Shown: piece after piece, positions 15,513 through 24,812 of the stretch
How positions within the stretch are numbered: position 1 is the stretch's first letter
Layout: each line of letters opens with the position of its first letter
Position numbers and translations under genes: made by a program
Notes under the pieces: generated by a model
The model's input: only the letters and a program-made list of their open reading frames with translations
Told to the model about the DNA's origin: nothing
The model's database searches: none
Origin: Spirochaetota bacterium
GTDB taxonomy: Bacteria > Spirochaetota > Brevinematia > Brevinematales > Brevinemataceae
Reading direction: 5' to 3'
Assembly: GCA_030154445.1 (NCBI GenBank)
Contig: JAGUQW010000012.1
Span: 30,593-94,592 of the forward strand
DNA: 64,000 nt

Positions 15513-15857
15513 GGGGATGCTCGGTTTCGATCGGGGGATTTTAGGTATAGGTTTCAGGCGGGTCTGGACACATCCTTAAACGGTCCAAAACTATAGTTGC
15601 AAACGACAACTACGCTTACGCAGCTTAATTAGCGCGTTTCCATTCAACTCTTCTTGGTCTTTGAAGTTTTGATCATGGTTATAAAATAAAGACATCGATA
15701 TACTATTAGTGAGCTAGTATATTTAAATTTTTCACTTGCGGTAAAGGTAGGTTTGTTTGTCTTCTGATAATTACTTAAGTTTTTAAGGCAAACCAAGCTT
15801 GTGGATAAGGCCTATACTAAAACCTTCGGGACGCGGGTTCGATTCCCGCCATCTCCA
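15513..15857 (+). ncRNA. ssrA: transfer-messenger RNA
   Basis: Bases 15513-15519 (GGGGATG) pair with CATCTCC at 15850-15856, with the G-U pair at the third position that marks tmRNA for alanine charging. The T arm GGGTTCGATTCCC precedes it. The tag reading frame is 15599-15628: ANDNYAYAA followed by TAA, giving AANDNYAYAA with the charged alanine. CCA is not encoded. It rescues stalled ribosomes and marks the products for proteases such as the ClpXP encoded later in the window. The 3' end of ssrA is a common phage integration site, but no integrase or repeated end is seen here. Confidence 0.95.
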
Positions 15858-15866
15858 ATCTATATC

Positions 15867-15906
15867 AATAGCTAAATGTAATAATAATTGCATTTAGCTA
15901 TTTTTT
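15867..15906 (+). terminator. tmRNA terminator
   Basis: ATAGCTAAATG and CATTTAGCTAT pair across an AT-rich loop, followed by TTTTTT, ten bases after the tmRNA end. Confidence 0.85.
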
Positions 15907-15915
15907 ATTTCTACC

Positions 15916-15944
15916 TGTGTATACATTGTGTACAATTTGTGTAC
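15916..15944. repeat. three TGTGTA direct repeats at 11-bp spacing
   Basis: TGTGTA occurs at 15916, 15927 and 15938, each 11 bases apart, with the last two continuing as TGTGTACA. The helical phasing suggests a protein-binding site on one face of the DNA. It lies between tmRNA and the promoter at 16005. Confidence 0.6.
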
Positions 15945-16004
15945 ACATAAGGGAATCGAAGTATGGGATATAGTTACATAATATATATCATAAAAAGATA
16001 ATTA

Positions 16005-16033
16005 TTGATTTTTGATAAAATCCATGCTATAAT
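16005..16033 (+). promoter_or_regulatory. promoter upstream of the 175-residue ORF
   Basis: TTGATT (16005-16010), 17 bases and TATAAT (16028-16033). Confidence 0.65.
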
Positions 16034-16128
16034 AGATAAAAAATACTAATAGTGTTTTAACTTGATTAAAGTAGATCTGTATGATATAATATATTAAAAT
16101 AAGAGGTGAGTATATAATCGGTGATATA

Positions 16129-16656
16129 ATGAGTTGTTTAGGATATTTAAAAGACATTAAAGATGATAACGAAAGAAAAAAACAAGAAGACTTGTTATTT
16201 AAATCAACAAAAGAGTTAATGATTAAATTTGTTACACTTATTACTGATAATTGTAGCCAAGATACAGCAAAAACAGATTGTAAAATTGTTAATTTACATA
16301 ATGGTTCAGATCAGATTTGTTTTTCTGAACAAGGAGAAGAAAAAGAAGAATTAGTGTGTTTAGCATTATATATGTTAAAAAAAGATAATAAATTAACAGA
16401 TAAACAAGTAAAAATGATATTTGATATAATATATGGTATGCTACCTTGCCCTATACAGATTAGTTCTATCGATTCTAGAGAACAGTTATATTTTATCTTA
16501 TTAGATGATCAGCATAAAACGATTGTCCATCAAGAATATATACCTGATAATCAATGTTTTAAGCCTAATTTGAATGAAATTGAGAATATAGTACAATCTT
16601 TAAATAATGAAGAATGGGATAGTTTTATTAGAACATCTATTAAGGAATTAGGGTAA
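16129..16656 (+). CDS. hypothetical acidic protein
   Basis: A 175-residue soluble protein with no recognisable family. It starts MSCLGYLKDIKDD, is rich in D, E and K, and has a cluster of cysteines (C3, C41, C50 and others). The start is uncertain: the best ribosome site (GAGGTGA) is over 20 bases upstream of the ATG, while a weaker GGTGA lies close. It has its own promoter at 16005. It is followed by gene fragments, which suggests this stretch is a decaying accessory island next to tmRNA. Confidence 0.55.
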   Translation: MSCLGYLKDIKDDNERKKQEDLLFKSTKELMIKFVTLITDNCSQDTAKTDCKIVNLHNGSDQICFSEQGEEKEELVCLALYMLKKDNKLTDKQVKMIFDIIYGMLPCPIQISSIDSREQLYFILLDDQHKTIVHQEYIPDNQCFKPNLNEIENIVQSLNNEEWDSFIRTSIKELG

Positions 16657-16864
16657 ATATATTAACACATTAAAAGCTTTACATTCTAATAATGGACACA
16701 AACAAAAAGAAGTTCATTTATTAAACGGGATCTACAAAGATCTTTACTCTGCAGATGTTAGCTCTAGAACAGATAATACAAGAATGTTATTAAAAAAAAG
16801 AAGTTTTCAACAAGGTGTAACAATACTTGAAATATTCAAAGTCTTCACAGAAGAAACCCATTAA
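16652..16864 (+). pseudogene. headless ORF fragment
   Basis: An open frame of 70 codons follows a TAG just ahead of it and has no start codon or ribosome site at its beginning. It reads KYINTLKALHSNNGHK through to EIFKVFTEETH. It contains one internal ATG but no plausible start. It looks like the 3' remnant of a longer gene; the family is not recognised. Confidence 0.4.
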
Positions 16865-17027
16865 AACCCAAAAAATATCATCCTAGTGATGAGCTTTTTT
16901 ATTGTGATGAGTTCAAGACTCATCAGCATGCCTTTTTACAATAGAAATGATGGTATAGGACAAGATCACTATTATCAACATCTACTTTTACTTTCATAAT
17001 TAATTATAACATAAAAAAATAATATCT

Positions 17028-17061
17028 AAAAAAAAAACCCGCTTATTAGCAGGTTTTTTTT
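17028..17061. terminator. bidirectional terminator
   Basis: AAACCCGC and GC-GGTTT arms across a TTATTA loop, with A and T runs on both sides. It is just past the stop of the leftward small membrane ORF. A second, U-less hairpin (GATGAGT/ACTCATC) lies at 16906-16924. Confidence 0.75.
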
Positions 17062-17070
17062 AGATATTAT

Positions 17071-17244
17071 TTAATCTACAGTATCAATAGTTTCTTTTTT
17101 ATCTTTATCTTTAGGAAGATGATTTTTTATTACATCTATCATTAAAATAATAAATACAATATTGGGTATAAATATTATTAATATTATTATGTCAAATATA
17201 TAATCACTAGTTATTGCAAACACAATATAAGAAAAAGTGATCAT
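17071..17244 (-). CDS. small two-helix membrane protein, possibly truncated
   Basis: A 57-residue ORF from an ATG at 17244 with two hydrophobic segments (MITFSYIVFAITS and FDIIILIIFIPNIVFIILMI) and a charged tail (KDKDKKETID). No ribosome site is visible and the frame is open for 17 further codons upstream, so it may be a cut-down gene. A 34-base piece of it (17124-17157) recurs at 17896-17929. A terminator follows directly. Confidence 0.4.
   Translation of the reverse strand: MITFSYIVFAITSDYIFDIIILIIFIPNIVFIILMIDVIKNHLPKDKDKKETIDTVD
17124..17157. repeat. 34-bp direct repeat, copy 1
   Basis: Identical to 17896-17929. Here it is part of the second membrane segment of the leftward small ORF. 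Confidence 0.9.
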
Positions 17245-17598
17245 AAAACAAATATACGCAAAATTATTTATGAGTTTTATAGTAGAATGACAGACCTAAT
17301 AGAATGTGAAAATGAATTAATACGTATTTTTGGAATTAATTATGAAAATAATCCTGAGTATTTAGAGCTAGAAATGTAAAAATGATTAAGAAGTAATCAT
17401 CTTATAAAAAGCCCTCCTATCAACTGGGGGGCTTTTTTATTTTTTTCTATTCTTTCTTCGCAAAAGGACTCGACTTCCTGCCGTAAGCAAGCTATAATTG
17501 TGTATGATGAGTTAAAAAATACAGATTATCACTTCGTGAAATCTGCATAAGAAACTCTAATCGCCTAAAGGCTTAAGACTTTCTAAAGGAGAAAAATT
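17245..17598. other. gene-poor stretch with small fragments
   Basis: A 30-codon ORF at 17287-17379 (starting MTDLIECENEL) has no ribosome site. A terminator follows at 17405. From 17441 to 17598 there is a possible promoter (TCGACT, 17 bases, TATAAT near 17494) for the two tiny ORFs downstream and a leader with short inverted motifs. I see nothing else. Confidence 0.4.
17405..17438 (+). terminator. intrinsic terminator (GCCCTCC type, copy 1)
   Basis: AGCCCTCC and GGGGGGCT pair across TATCAACT, followed by TTTTTT. Nearly the same sequence recurs at 17812-17845. Confidence 0.8.
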
Positions 17599-17676
17599 AT
17601 GAGACAGTATTCAAATGAAATTCAGGTACGCCCTAGGGTTAGAGAGATTAATAAGAAACCAAAAAGGACTATCTAA
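17599..17676 (+). CDS. tiny basic peptide ORF
   Basis: A 25-residue ORF with an excellent AAAGGAGAAAAATT start site. It is rich in arginine and lysine (RPRVREINKKPKRT). It may be a leader whose translation controls the next ORF, which starts one base after its stop. No family recognised. Confidence 0.4.
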   Translation: MRQYSNEIQVRPRVREINKKPKRTI

Positions 17677-17677
17677 A

Positions 17678-17800
17678 ATGTATATTAACGATACAGATAA
17701 AGATAGTCAGTACATGGCAAAATACTACAGCGATATAGCCGATGAATACGAAGAAGAATTAAAAAGAAGAAACGCTATTGAAATGCAAACTGCTGTTTAG
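17678..17800 (+). CDS. small acidic ORF coupled to the preceding peptide
   Basis: A 40-residue protein starting MYINDTDKDSQ and ending EMQTAV, mostly one charged helix (DIADEYEEELKRRN). The same frame is open from an ATG at 17615, giving 61 residues, but that start has no ribosome site; coupling through the preceding ORF is more likely. A strong terminator follows. No family recognised. Confidence 0.4.
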   Translation: MYINDTDKDSQYMAKYYSDIADEYEEELKRRNAIEMQTAV

Positions 17801-17811
17801 TGTTTTATAAA

Positions 17812-17845
17812 CAAAGCCCTCCTATAAATTGGAGGGCTTTTTTTT
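17812..17845 (+). terminator. intrinsic terminator (GCCCTCC type, copy 2)
   Basis: AAAGCCCTCC and GGAGGGCTTT pair across TATAAATT, followed by a T run. It is a near copy of 17405-17438. Confidence 0.9.
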
Positions 17846-17895
17846 GATTTCAATGACGATTTTTATTTTTCTGCAAAATCAAACTTGACATGACA

Positions 17896-17929
17896 TTTTT
17901 ATTACATCTATCATTAAAATAATAAATAC
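17896..17929. repeat. 34-bp direct repeat, copy 2
   Basis: Identical to 17124-17157 but with no ORF around it. It is a broken-off piece of the small membrane gene or of a relative of it. Confidence 0.9.
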
Positions 17930-18009
17930 TGTCATGCGACATTTATAAAAGAAAAAATTAAATTTCTATAATACCCCAAACATATACAATTAATACCTGA
18001 TACAAAGAA

Positions 18010-18041
18010 AAAATACCCAGTAGCATAGGGTATTTTTTGTT
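18010..18041. terminator. intrinsic terminator
   Basis: AAAATACCC and GGGTATTTT pair across AGTAGCATA, followed by more T. Confidence 0.8.
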
Positions 18042-18087
18042 AGTTATAATATTATATTAAGAAGGGATAGTGGGGCGATCTATAAAA

Positions 18088-18125
18088 ATCAAATAAGTCC
18101 TTAGATATTTTCTAAGGACTTATTA
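18088..18125 (-). terminator. terminator of tRNA-Ser
   Basis: AATAAGTCCTTAGA and TCTAAGGACTTATT form a long stem seven bases after the tRNA 3' end on the minus strand. Confidence 0.8.
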
Positions 18126-18131
18126 TATTCT

Positions 18132-18216
18132 CGAAGAGAGAGGGATTCGAACCCCCGGTACATCACTGTACAATAGTTTTCAAGACTACCGCTATCGACC
18201 ACTCAGCCATCTCTCC
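18132..18216 (-). tRNA. tRNA-Ser (TGA)
   Basis: The 85-base gene folds as a type II tRNA. GGAGAGA pairs with TCTCTTC in the acceptor stem, the anticodon loop is CTTGAAA with TGA, there is a long variable arm (GTACAGTGATGTAC) and a T arm GGGGGTTCGAATCCC. The discriminator is G, as in serine tRNAs. CCA is not encoded. It reads UCN serine codons. Confidence 0.95.
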
Positions 18217-18265
18217 ATTTGAGATAATATTATAGCATAAAAATAATAAATTGTCAAGATATTTT

Positions 18266-19468
18266 TTATTTTAATAAAGAAGACTTTATTACTAATGAGT
18301 TTATTTTTCTATCTAAATATAATGCATAGATGCGATTATCTTTAATAGCTATTTTGACATTAGCTCCTGTAGATCCTAAATCTGATATAATATTCATATC
18401 CTTATTTTCAAGAGCTAAGCCTTCATTAAATCTATCAAATTGTACTTTATCTTCTTTTTGAACGAGTGGATTTAGTGAATGTGAATAAGCGATATATAAT
18501 TTGTTTTGATATAATATAGTTTGATAGCCATAGATTTTATTACTAAAAGGAATAGTTGTCTTCCATTTATTATTGTATAATTTAAAAATTTCAAATGTAC
18601 CTAATGTTGATGCAAAAGTATCTGATAAAAAGCTAAGATACATTATTCCATTACTATCAATATAAAAAAAATAATCACTATACAAAGATTTTCTATTTGG
18701 TATATTAGGGGCTGAAATTTGTTCCCATTTGTTATTTTTTAACATTAGTACCACAGGCTCACTATCAAAAAATCTTTTTAAGGCTATATAGGGCGTATTA
18801 TTATAGAAAGCCATTTGTATACCATTGTTTACAGAGCCATCAAATCTATCGTTTGATGTTTCTCCACAAGATTCCCAACTGTTATTGTTTAAATATTTAA
18901 CATATAGTTTCCTACTAGTATCCTCAACATACATTAAATATAATCGATTTTGATATGGATACAAAGAAATAACTCTAAGTTTTTCTATTGTGGATAAGGT
19001 ATTATCATTGTGAGCGTTAATCCATGTATTACTATCGAAATTAAATTTTTGCACAAAACTTTTGTCATTAGCGATATAAGTAATATAAGGAATATTTTTG
19101 AAAGTAATAAGAGAATGATGACTTTCTGCAGATATTTCAGATCCTATTTGAATCCAATCATTACCACTCCAACGATATACATATATTTTACCACCATTGA
19201 GAACACTAATATAGGGAGTATTATTATCAGATACTGTAATATGTTCAGATGACACCATACGACCAGATAGATTTTTTGTTGACTTTAGATATTTCCAACT
19301 ATTTACTTCTAAATCTGGAAAATCAGGTGCTAGGGGGAAGGATTCTGGATCAGGATTTTGATCTGGAAAATCAGGTATTGGGGGGAAAGAGTCTGGATTA
19401 AAAGTTTGATTTGATGAATTGACATTACAAGAAACACTAATAAGTAGTAACAATATATAATATAACAT
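18266..19468 (-). CDS. lipoprotein with beta-propeller-like repeats
   Basis: A 400-residue protein with a lipoprotein signal (LLLLISVSC, cysteine at ~14). Residues ~24-55 hold a proline/aspartate repeat (PDFPDQNPDPESFPLAPDFP), doubled at the DNA level. The remainder is a series of about seven blades with the pattern 'NNTPYI...YxxNxWxxxG', such as WSGNDWIQIGSE and YLNNNSWESCGE, typical of propellers of the Kelch/sialidase sort. It is likely on the cell surface. No catalytic residues can be named. The preceding gene (19489) is 20 bases upstream, so they probably form one unit. Confidence 0.65.
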   Translation of the reverse strand: MLYYILLLLISVSCNVNSSNQTFNPDSFPPIPDFPDQNPDPESFPLAPDFPDLEVNSWKYLKSTKNLSGRMVSSEHITVSDNNTPYISVLNGGKIYVYRWSGNDWIQIGSEISAESHHSLITFKNIPYITYIANDKSFVQKFNFDSNTWINAHNDNTLSTIEKLRVISLYPYQNRLYLMYVEDTSRKLYVKYLNNNSWESCGETSNDRFDGSVNNGIQMAFYNNTPYIALKRFFDSEPVVLMLKNNKWEQISAPNIPNRKSLYSDYFFYIDSNGIMYLSFLSDTFASTLGTFEIFKLYNNKWKTTIPFSNKIYGYQTILYQNKLYIAYSHSLNPLVQKEDKVQFDRFNEGLALENKDMNIISDLGSTGANVKIAIKDNRIYALYLDRKINSLVIKSSLLK

Positions 19469-19488
19469 ATAATACTTCCTTTTTATCT

Positions 19489-20304
19489 TTATCTTAATAT
19501 GAATACACCTAATTCTATAAGGCTCTGTTCAGACATTTTTTCAGCTTCTTCAAATGAAGAAGTCATTTTCATAGCTAATAAATTAGGTAAAAGTAAATGA
19601 ATATATATAAAAGAAATATCTCCATCTTTTTTATCAGGGTAAGCAAATATCCCTTCATTTGGTTTGAACATTCTTATAGGAGTAAGTGCATATATATTAT
19701 TCTCAACAACTTCATCTTGATAATCTAAAAATTTAATATTAATCGTAGAATCTTTTATAAATAGCTCCATATATTTATAAACTAAAATCGCAGGATCATT
19801 ATAAAATTTCAATAACCAATAACTTTGATCTAAATTCTTTAACATACCATCAGAGCTTAATAATTTTGGTATTTTCTTAGTTTTTAAGTTCTTGAAATCA
19901 AATGTTTTAGATGGTGATAGTTTATATAGAGGTATAGGTGATAAAGCATTGGTAGTTACGAAAATTTTATCTATTTGTTCTATGTTTTCAATTGATTCAT
20001 AATTACTTTCCATGTCTGTAGTATCTTCATATCCTTGATATTCAGATGTTGATTCAGTAGATGAATCAACTAGGGTATTAGTGTCCATTAAAGTAGTAGT
20101 ATTAAAGATCTTATTCTTCATTTGTTCTATTTTATTTATTTCATCTATGTTATTCAATAATTCTTTAGTTTCACTTTCTTCATAACTATAATTAAAACTA
20201 AATTCAGGTTCTTGATCTGTTGATGTAGAATCTGAGGTTTGTGATAATGATAATATAGGCAATGATAGTATATAGATGTAAAGTAGTAATAAAACTTGTA
20301 ACAT
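19489..20304 (-). CDS. secreted protein of unknown function
   Basis: A 271-residue protein from the ATG at 20304, with AAGGA eight bases upstream; an ATG at 20361 lacks a ribosome site. Residues 1-22 are a signal peptide (MLQVLLLLYIYILSLPIL). Residues ~25-115 are acidic and Ser/Thr-rich, probably unfolded. Residues ~130-271 are a folded domain with 'YWLLKFYNDPAILVYKYMEL' and 'LPNLLAMKMTSSFEEAEKMS'. No known family is recognised. It is in one unit with the propeller lipoprotein. Confidence 0.6.
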   Translation of the reverse strand: MLQVLLLLYIYILSLPILSLSQTSDSTSTDQEPEFSFNYSYEESETKELLNNIDEINKIEQMKNKIFNTTTLMDTNTLVDSSTESTSEYQGYEDTTDMESNYESIENIEQIDKIFVTTNALSPIPLYKLSPSKTFDFKNLKTKKIPKLLSSDGMLKNLDQSYWLLKFYNDPAILVYKYMELFIKDSTINIKFLDYQDEVVENNIYALTPIRMFKPNEGIFAYPDKKDGDISFIYIHLLLPNLLAMKMTSSFEEAEKMSEQSLIELGVFILR

Positions 20305-20348
20305 GATTGATATCCTTAATTCGAGTAAATATATTATAGATGGATTTA

Positions 20349-20620
20349 TTATTTTTGTCAAAATAAGTGCTTATTATTAAATTTTATAGATTAATTTAAG
20401 ATTGACAAAACATATGATATAATATAATTCTATTATTCATATTTTAAAGAATTAGCATAATAACAATAGAAAAATTTGCACATGTAATTAGGTATTATAG
20501 ATATGATTATCATATAGAATTTGGACATCTAGGAGAATTTTTATGTATTGTTAATTATTTAGTAATTAGATATTTTTTGATCTCAAAATATTATACACGC
20601 TAAATCAATCTGGTACTATT
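20349..20620 (+). pseudogene. decayed copy of the transketolase N-subunit promoter and 5' end
   Basis: This segment matches 23863-24268 in pieces: the upstream AAATAAGTGCTTATTATTAA region, the TTGACAAAAC promoter box, the leader with TCTATTATTCATATT, then codons of the transketolase N subunit (AATTTGCAC, TTAGGTATTATA, GATATGATTATC) and, after a large internal deletion, the TCTCAAAATATTA-TACGCTAAATCAA stretch. The start ATG has become ATA, and there are several small deletions and stops. It cannot encode an enzyme. It lies on the far side of the PTS and glucosidase genes from the intact gene. Confidence 0.9.
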
Positions 20621-20651
20621 TACACGATAAAAGATAAATAAAAATCAATAG

Positions 20652-20682
20652 AAAAATCCCCTTATTTAATAAGGGGATTTTT
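20652..20682 (-). terminator. terminator of the PTS/glucosidase unit
   Basis: AAAAATCCCCTTA and TAAGGGGATTTTT form a strong stem just past the glucosidase stop. Confidence 0.9.
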
Positions 20683-20701
20683 CAGTTAAATATTTTAATA
20701 A

Positions 20702-22033
<1,332 letters not shown>

Positions 22034-22040
22034 CTAATCT

Positions 22041-22080
22041 ATAATAAGATTTTTAATAAGATTTTTAATAAGATTTTTTA
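22041..22080. repeat. 12-bp tandem repeat in the PTS-glucosidase gap
   Basis: ATAAGATTTTTA repeats about three times in the 74-base gap. Unit number would alter the distance between the two genes and possibly their relative expression. Confidence 0.8.
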
Positions 22081-22098
22081 TTTTATTTAAAGATGAAT

Positions 22099-23679
22099 TT
22101 ATTTTTTTAATAATTCTTCAAATTGAGTACGAATTTGAGGGACAGATAAACCAACAATTACTTGTATAGAATTGCCTTTTTTCATGAGTCCATGAGCTTT
22201 TCCTTCTTGAAATGCAGGTAATTCTTGTACTTTTAACATATTTTTGACAACTACTCTCAGACGGGTAGCACAATTCGTTACTGTTTCAATATTTTCAGCT
22301 CCTCCAAGTGCATCTAAAAAAATAATTGCTTGATCAGCAAAGGAAAGTTGGGAACTTGCTTTTTTCTTGTTCTCAACATCTTGTTTGGTGTAAAGTTTTA
22401 TAGTTTTTTTGTCGTCTTCCCTACCAGGAGTTTTTAAATTCCATTTGAGAATAATAAATCTAAATACAACAAACCAAATACATACAAATATAGAGCCTAT
22501 TACAAGTTGAATAATAATTAATTCACCATGATTTCTGAAAGTAAATAGCCAGTTTGCAGTAATAAACTGTAATAATCCAGCTCCCATATTACCAACTACT
22601 CCAGCCATATAGAGACACATTGCTAAGGTGGCAGCTAATAGGGAATGTATTAAAAATAATATAGGGGCAACAAACAAGAATGTAAATTCTAGAGGTTCGG
22701 TAATACCAACTACTGCAGCAGTAAGTGTTGCTGGTATTAATAATGCTAAGACTTTCTTTTTATTTTCAGGTTTAGCCGTAGCATACAGTGCCAATGCAAT
22801 ACCGATACTACCAAAAACTTTTGAATTTCCATGTAAGGAAAATCCTCCTCCTGGGAACTGCTCTTTAAGAGAAAGTCCAGAATTAGCAAATTCATGAACA
22901 TTTTGAAACCAAGTAGGTTCTATTCCATTAGGAACGACAGCAGGTCCAAAGATAAATGGTCCATAAATAAAATGATGTAATCCTGTTGGGATTAAAATAC
23001 GCTCAAGGAAAGTATAAATCCAAACACCTATAGCTCCAGAGCTTGCAAGCATAGTTTGCATAGAATTAATTCCCATCTGTACTTTTGGCCAAATAAGAAC
23101 CGTTAGAAATGCTATAGGTAATGTTACAAAAAATCCTATCATATATACTAGCGTTGTCCCTTGAAATACTCCTAAATAATCAGGAAGTCTATATTCATAA
23201 TATTTGTTGTGAATATTTGTAACAAGTGCTCCTATTAAAATGCCACCAAAAATACTGGTATCTAGTGTTTTGATTCCAGCAATCATTGCTAAACCACTTA
23301 TACCACCAGCATCTTGGCTAAAATCAACTCCAAAATTAGTTCCCCAAATACTAAGAATTGCAGAAATAAAATAATTAAATGATAGATAGGTAGCTAATGT
23401 TGCCAAAACAGCACGCTCTGGAGCTATTTTTGATAGTCCAATAGGAATTCCTAAACAAAATAGTAAGGGCATATTTCGGAATACCATCCATGCACCCTCT
23501 TCTATAATTGATAGTATTTTATAAAAAAATCCATCGGGATGTGCTATAGACCCTACAATATTTTGATCTTTGAAAACAATTGTTAAACCAACAACTAATC
23601 CCGAAAAGGAAAACAATAGCACAGGAACAAACATTGCTGCTCCAAATTGCTGCATCGCTTCTTTAATATTCGTACGCAT
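22099..23679 (-). CDS. malB: PTS permease EIICB, alpha-glucoside/maltose type
   Basis: A 526-residue inner-membrane protein that takes up and phosphorylates the sugar. Residues ~1-425 form the EIIC channel of the glucose superfamily, with about ten membrane segments and the 'GLHHFIYGPFIFGPAV' and 'GITEPLEFTFLFVAP' motifs. Residues ~445-526 are EIIB with the phosphorylated cysteine in 'NCATRLRV'. There is no EIIA domain, so a separate glucose-type EIIA must supply phosphate. It is the first gene of the unit with malH, behind the promoter at 23712-23739. Confidence 0.9.
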   Translation of the reverse strand: MRTNIKEAMQQFGAAMFVPVLLFSFSGLVVGLTIVFKDQNIVGSIAHPDGFFYKILSIIEEGAWMVFRNMPLLFCLGIPIGLSKIAPERAVLATLATYLSFNYFISAILSIWGTNFGVDFSQDAGGISGLAMIAGIKTLDTSIFGGILIGALVTNIHNKYYEYRLPDYLGVFQGTTLVYMIGFFVTLPIAFLTVLIWPKVQMGINSMQTMLASSGAIGVWIYTFLERILIPTGLHHFIYGPFIFGPAVVPNGIEPTWFQNVHEFANSGLSLKEQFPGGGFSLHGNSKVFGSIGIALALYATAKPENKKKVLALLIPATLTAAVVGITEPLEFTFLFVAPILFLIHSLLAATLAMCLYMAGVVGNMGAGLLQFITANWLFTFRNHGELIIIQLVIGSIFVCIWFVVFRFIILKWNLKTPGREDDKKTIKLYTKQDVENKKKASSQLSFADQAIIFLDALGGAENIETVTNCATRLRVVVKNMLKVQELPAFQEGKAHGLMKKGNSIQVIVGLSVPQIRTQFEELLKK

Positions 23680-23711
23680 TTTAAACTCCTATAATTTTAA
23701 TTTGTATTTAA

Positions 23712-23739
23712 ATTATAAATTCGAAAAAAAAATTGTCAA
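23712..23739 (-). promoter_or_regulatory. promoter of the PTS/glucosidase unit
   Basis: On the minus strand TTGACA (23739-23734), 16 bases including a run of nine T, and TATAAT (23717-23712). No clear operator or CRE-like box is evident. Confidence 0.75.
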
Positions 23740-23910
23740 GAGATTTTTTTTAATATATTTATATATTATTTTAAAATATTTACTCATAATCAATTATATG
23801 TTTATTTATATATTTTAAAATTAAAAATGAGGATAAAAAATCACATTTTTTATCAAATTATTTTTGTTAAAATAAGTACTTATTATTAAATTTTATAGAT
23901 TGATTTAAGA

Positions 23911-23938
23911 TTGACAAAACGTATGAATATAATATAAT
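23911..23938 (+). promoter_or_regulatory. promoter of the transketolase genes
   Basis: TTGACA (23911-23916), 16 bases and TATAAT (23933-23938). A damaged copy lies at 20402-20428 in the pseudogene. Confidence 0.75.
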
Positions 23939-23972
23939 ATAATTCTATTATTCATATTAAAGGATTAACATA

Positions 23973-24803
23973 ATGACAACAGAGAAATTTGCTCATAAAA
24001 TTAGGTATTATACTATAGATATGATTATCCATATGGGATTTGGACATATAGGAGGAGCTCTATCTATAGTTGATTGTTTAGCTGTTTTATATGCTCCAAA
24101 AGAAGGACTTTTAAAAATAGATCCGAAACATCCAAGATGGGATGAAAGAGACTATTTTGTAATGAGTAAAGGCCATGCAGGGGCAGCACTTTATGCAACA
24201 CTTGCTTCTAGAGATTTTTTCGATCTCAAAATATTACATACGCTAAATCAACCTGGTACTATTCTACCTTCTCATGTGGATAGATTGAAAACACCTGGTG
24301 TAGATATGACTGCAGGAAGTTTAGCTCAAGGATTTGGTGCTTCAGTTGGTATTGCAATAGGAGCGAGATTGAAAAATAAAAATCAAAAAGTATATTGTAT
24401 TGTTGGGGATGGAGAACTCAATGAAGGTCAGTGTTGGGAAGCTATTCAAGTTGCAGCTCATCAAAAACTAAATAATTTAATTGTATTTGTTGATGATAAT
24501 AAAAAACAATTAGATGGTATTTCATCAGATATTTGTGAAGCATTTGATTTTGTACAAAAATTTGATGCTTTTGGATGGAATGCAATACGTGTTGATGGAC
24601 ATGATCACCAACAATTACGTGAACAAATTCTCAAAGCTCATGAACAGTCCAAACCAACAGTAATTGTTATGACTACTATTAAAGGTAAAGGTATTGAATT
24701 TTTAGAAAACATTAATGATCATCATTTGAGAATTGATACAGATGAAAAACAAGAACTTTTAAATAATGCTAAAAAATATTATGCTAAAAAAGCAGAATTA
24801 TAA
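23973..24803 (+). CDS. transketolase, N-terminal (thiamine-pyrophosphate) subunit
   Basis: A 276-residue half of transketolase. It moves two-carbon units between sugar phosphates in the pentose phosphate pathway. Residues ~60-75 have 'MSKGHAGAALYA', ~100-120 have the 'DMTAGSLAQGFGASVGIAIG' stretch, and ~148-180 hold the ThDP/magnesium motif 'GDGELNEGQCWEAIQVA' to 'VDDN'. The split into two adjacent genes is common in anaerobes and archaea. It is nine bases upstream of its partner. A broken copy of its 5' end lies at 20349-20620. Confidence 0.9.
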   Translation: MTTEKFAHKIRYYTIDMIIHMGFGHIGGALSIVDCLAVLYAPKEGLLKIDPKHPRWDERDYFVMSKGHAGAALYATLASRDFFDLKILHTLNQPGTILPSHVDRLKTPGVDMTAGSLAQGFGASVGIAIGARLKNKNQKVYCIVGDGELNEGQCWEAIQVAAHQKLNNLIVFVDDNKKQLDGISSDICEAFDFVQKFDAFGWNAIRVDGHDHQQLREQILKAHEQSKPTVIVMTTIKGKGIEFLENINDHHLRIDTDEKQELLNNAKKYYAKKAEL

Positions 24804-24812
24804 GGGATTAAG

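Larger units (their letters stand above)
17846..18087. other. intergenic stretch with repeat fragment and terminator
   Basis: It holds the second 34-bp repeat copy (17896-17929), an AT-rich stretch and a terminator at 18010-18041. I see no gene. Confidence 0.5.

Noticed and set aside
15513..15857. Phage attachment site at the 3' end of tmRNA
   Set aside because: ssrA is a classic target, but no second copy of its 3' end and no integrase were found in the window; the phage locus lies upstream of the gene's 5' end.
17287..17379. 30-codon ORF starting MTDLIECENEL
   Set aside because: It has no ribosome site and may be part of a longer broken frame; I kept it only as a note in the gene-poor stretch.
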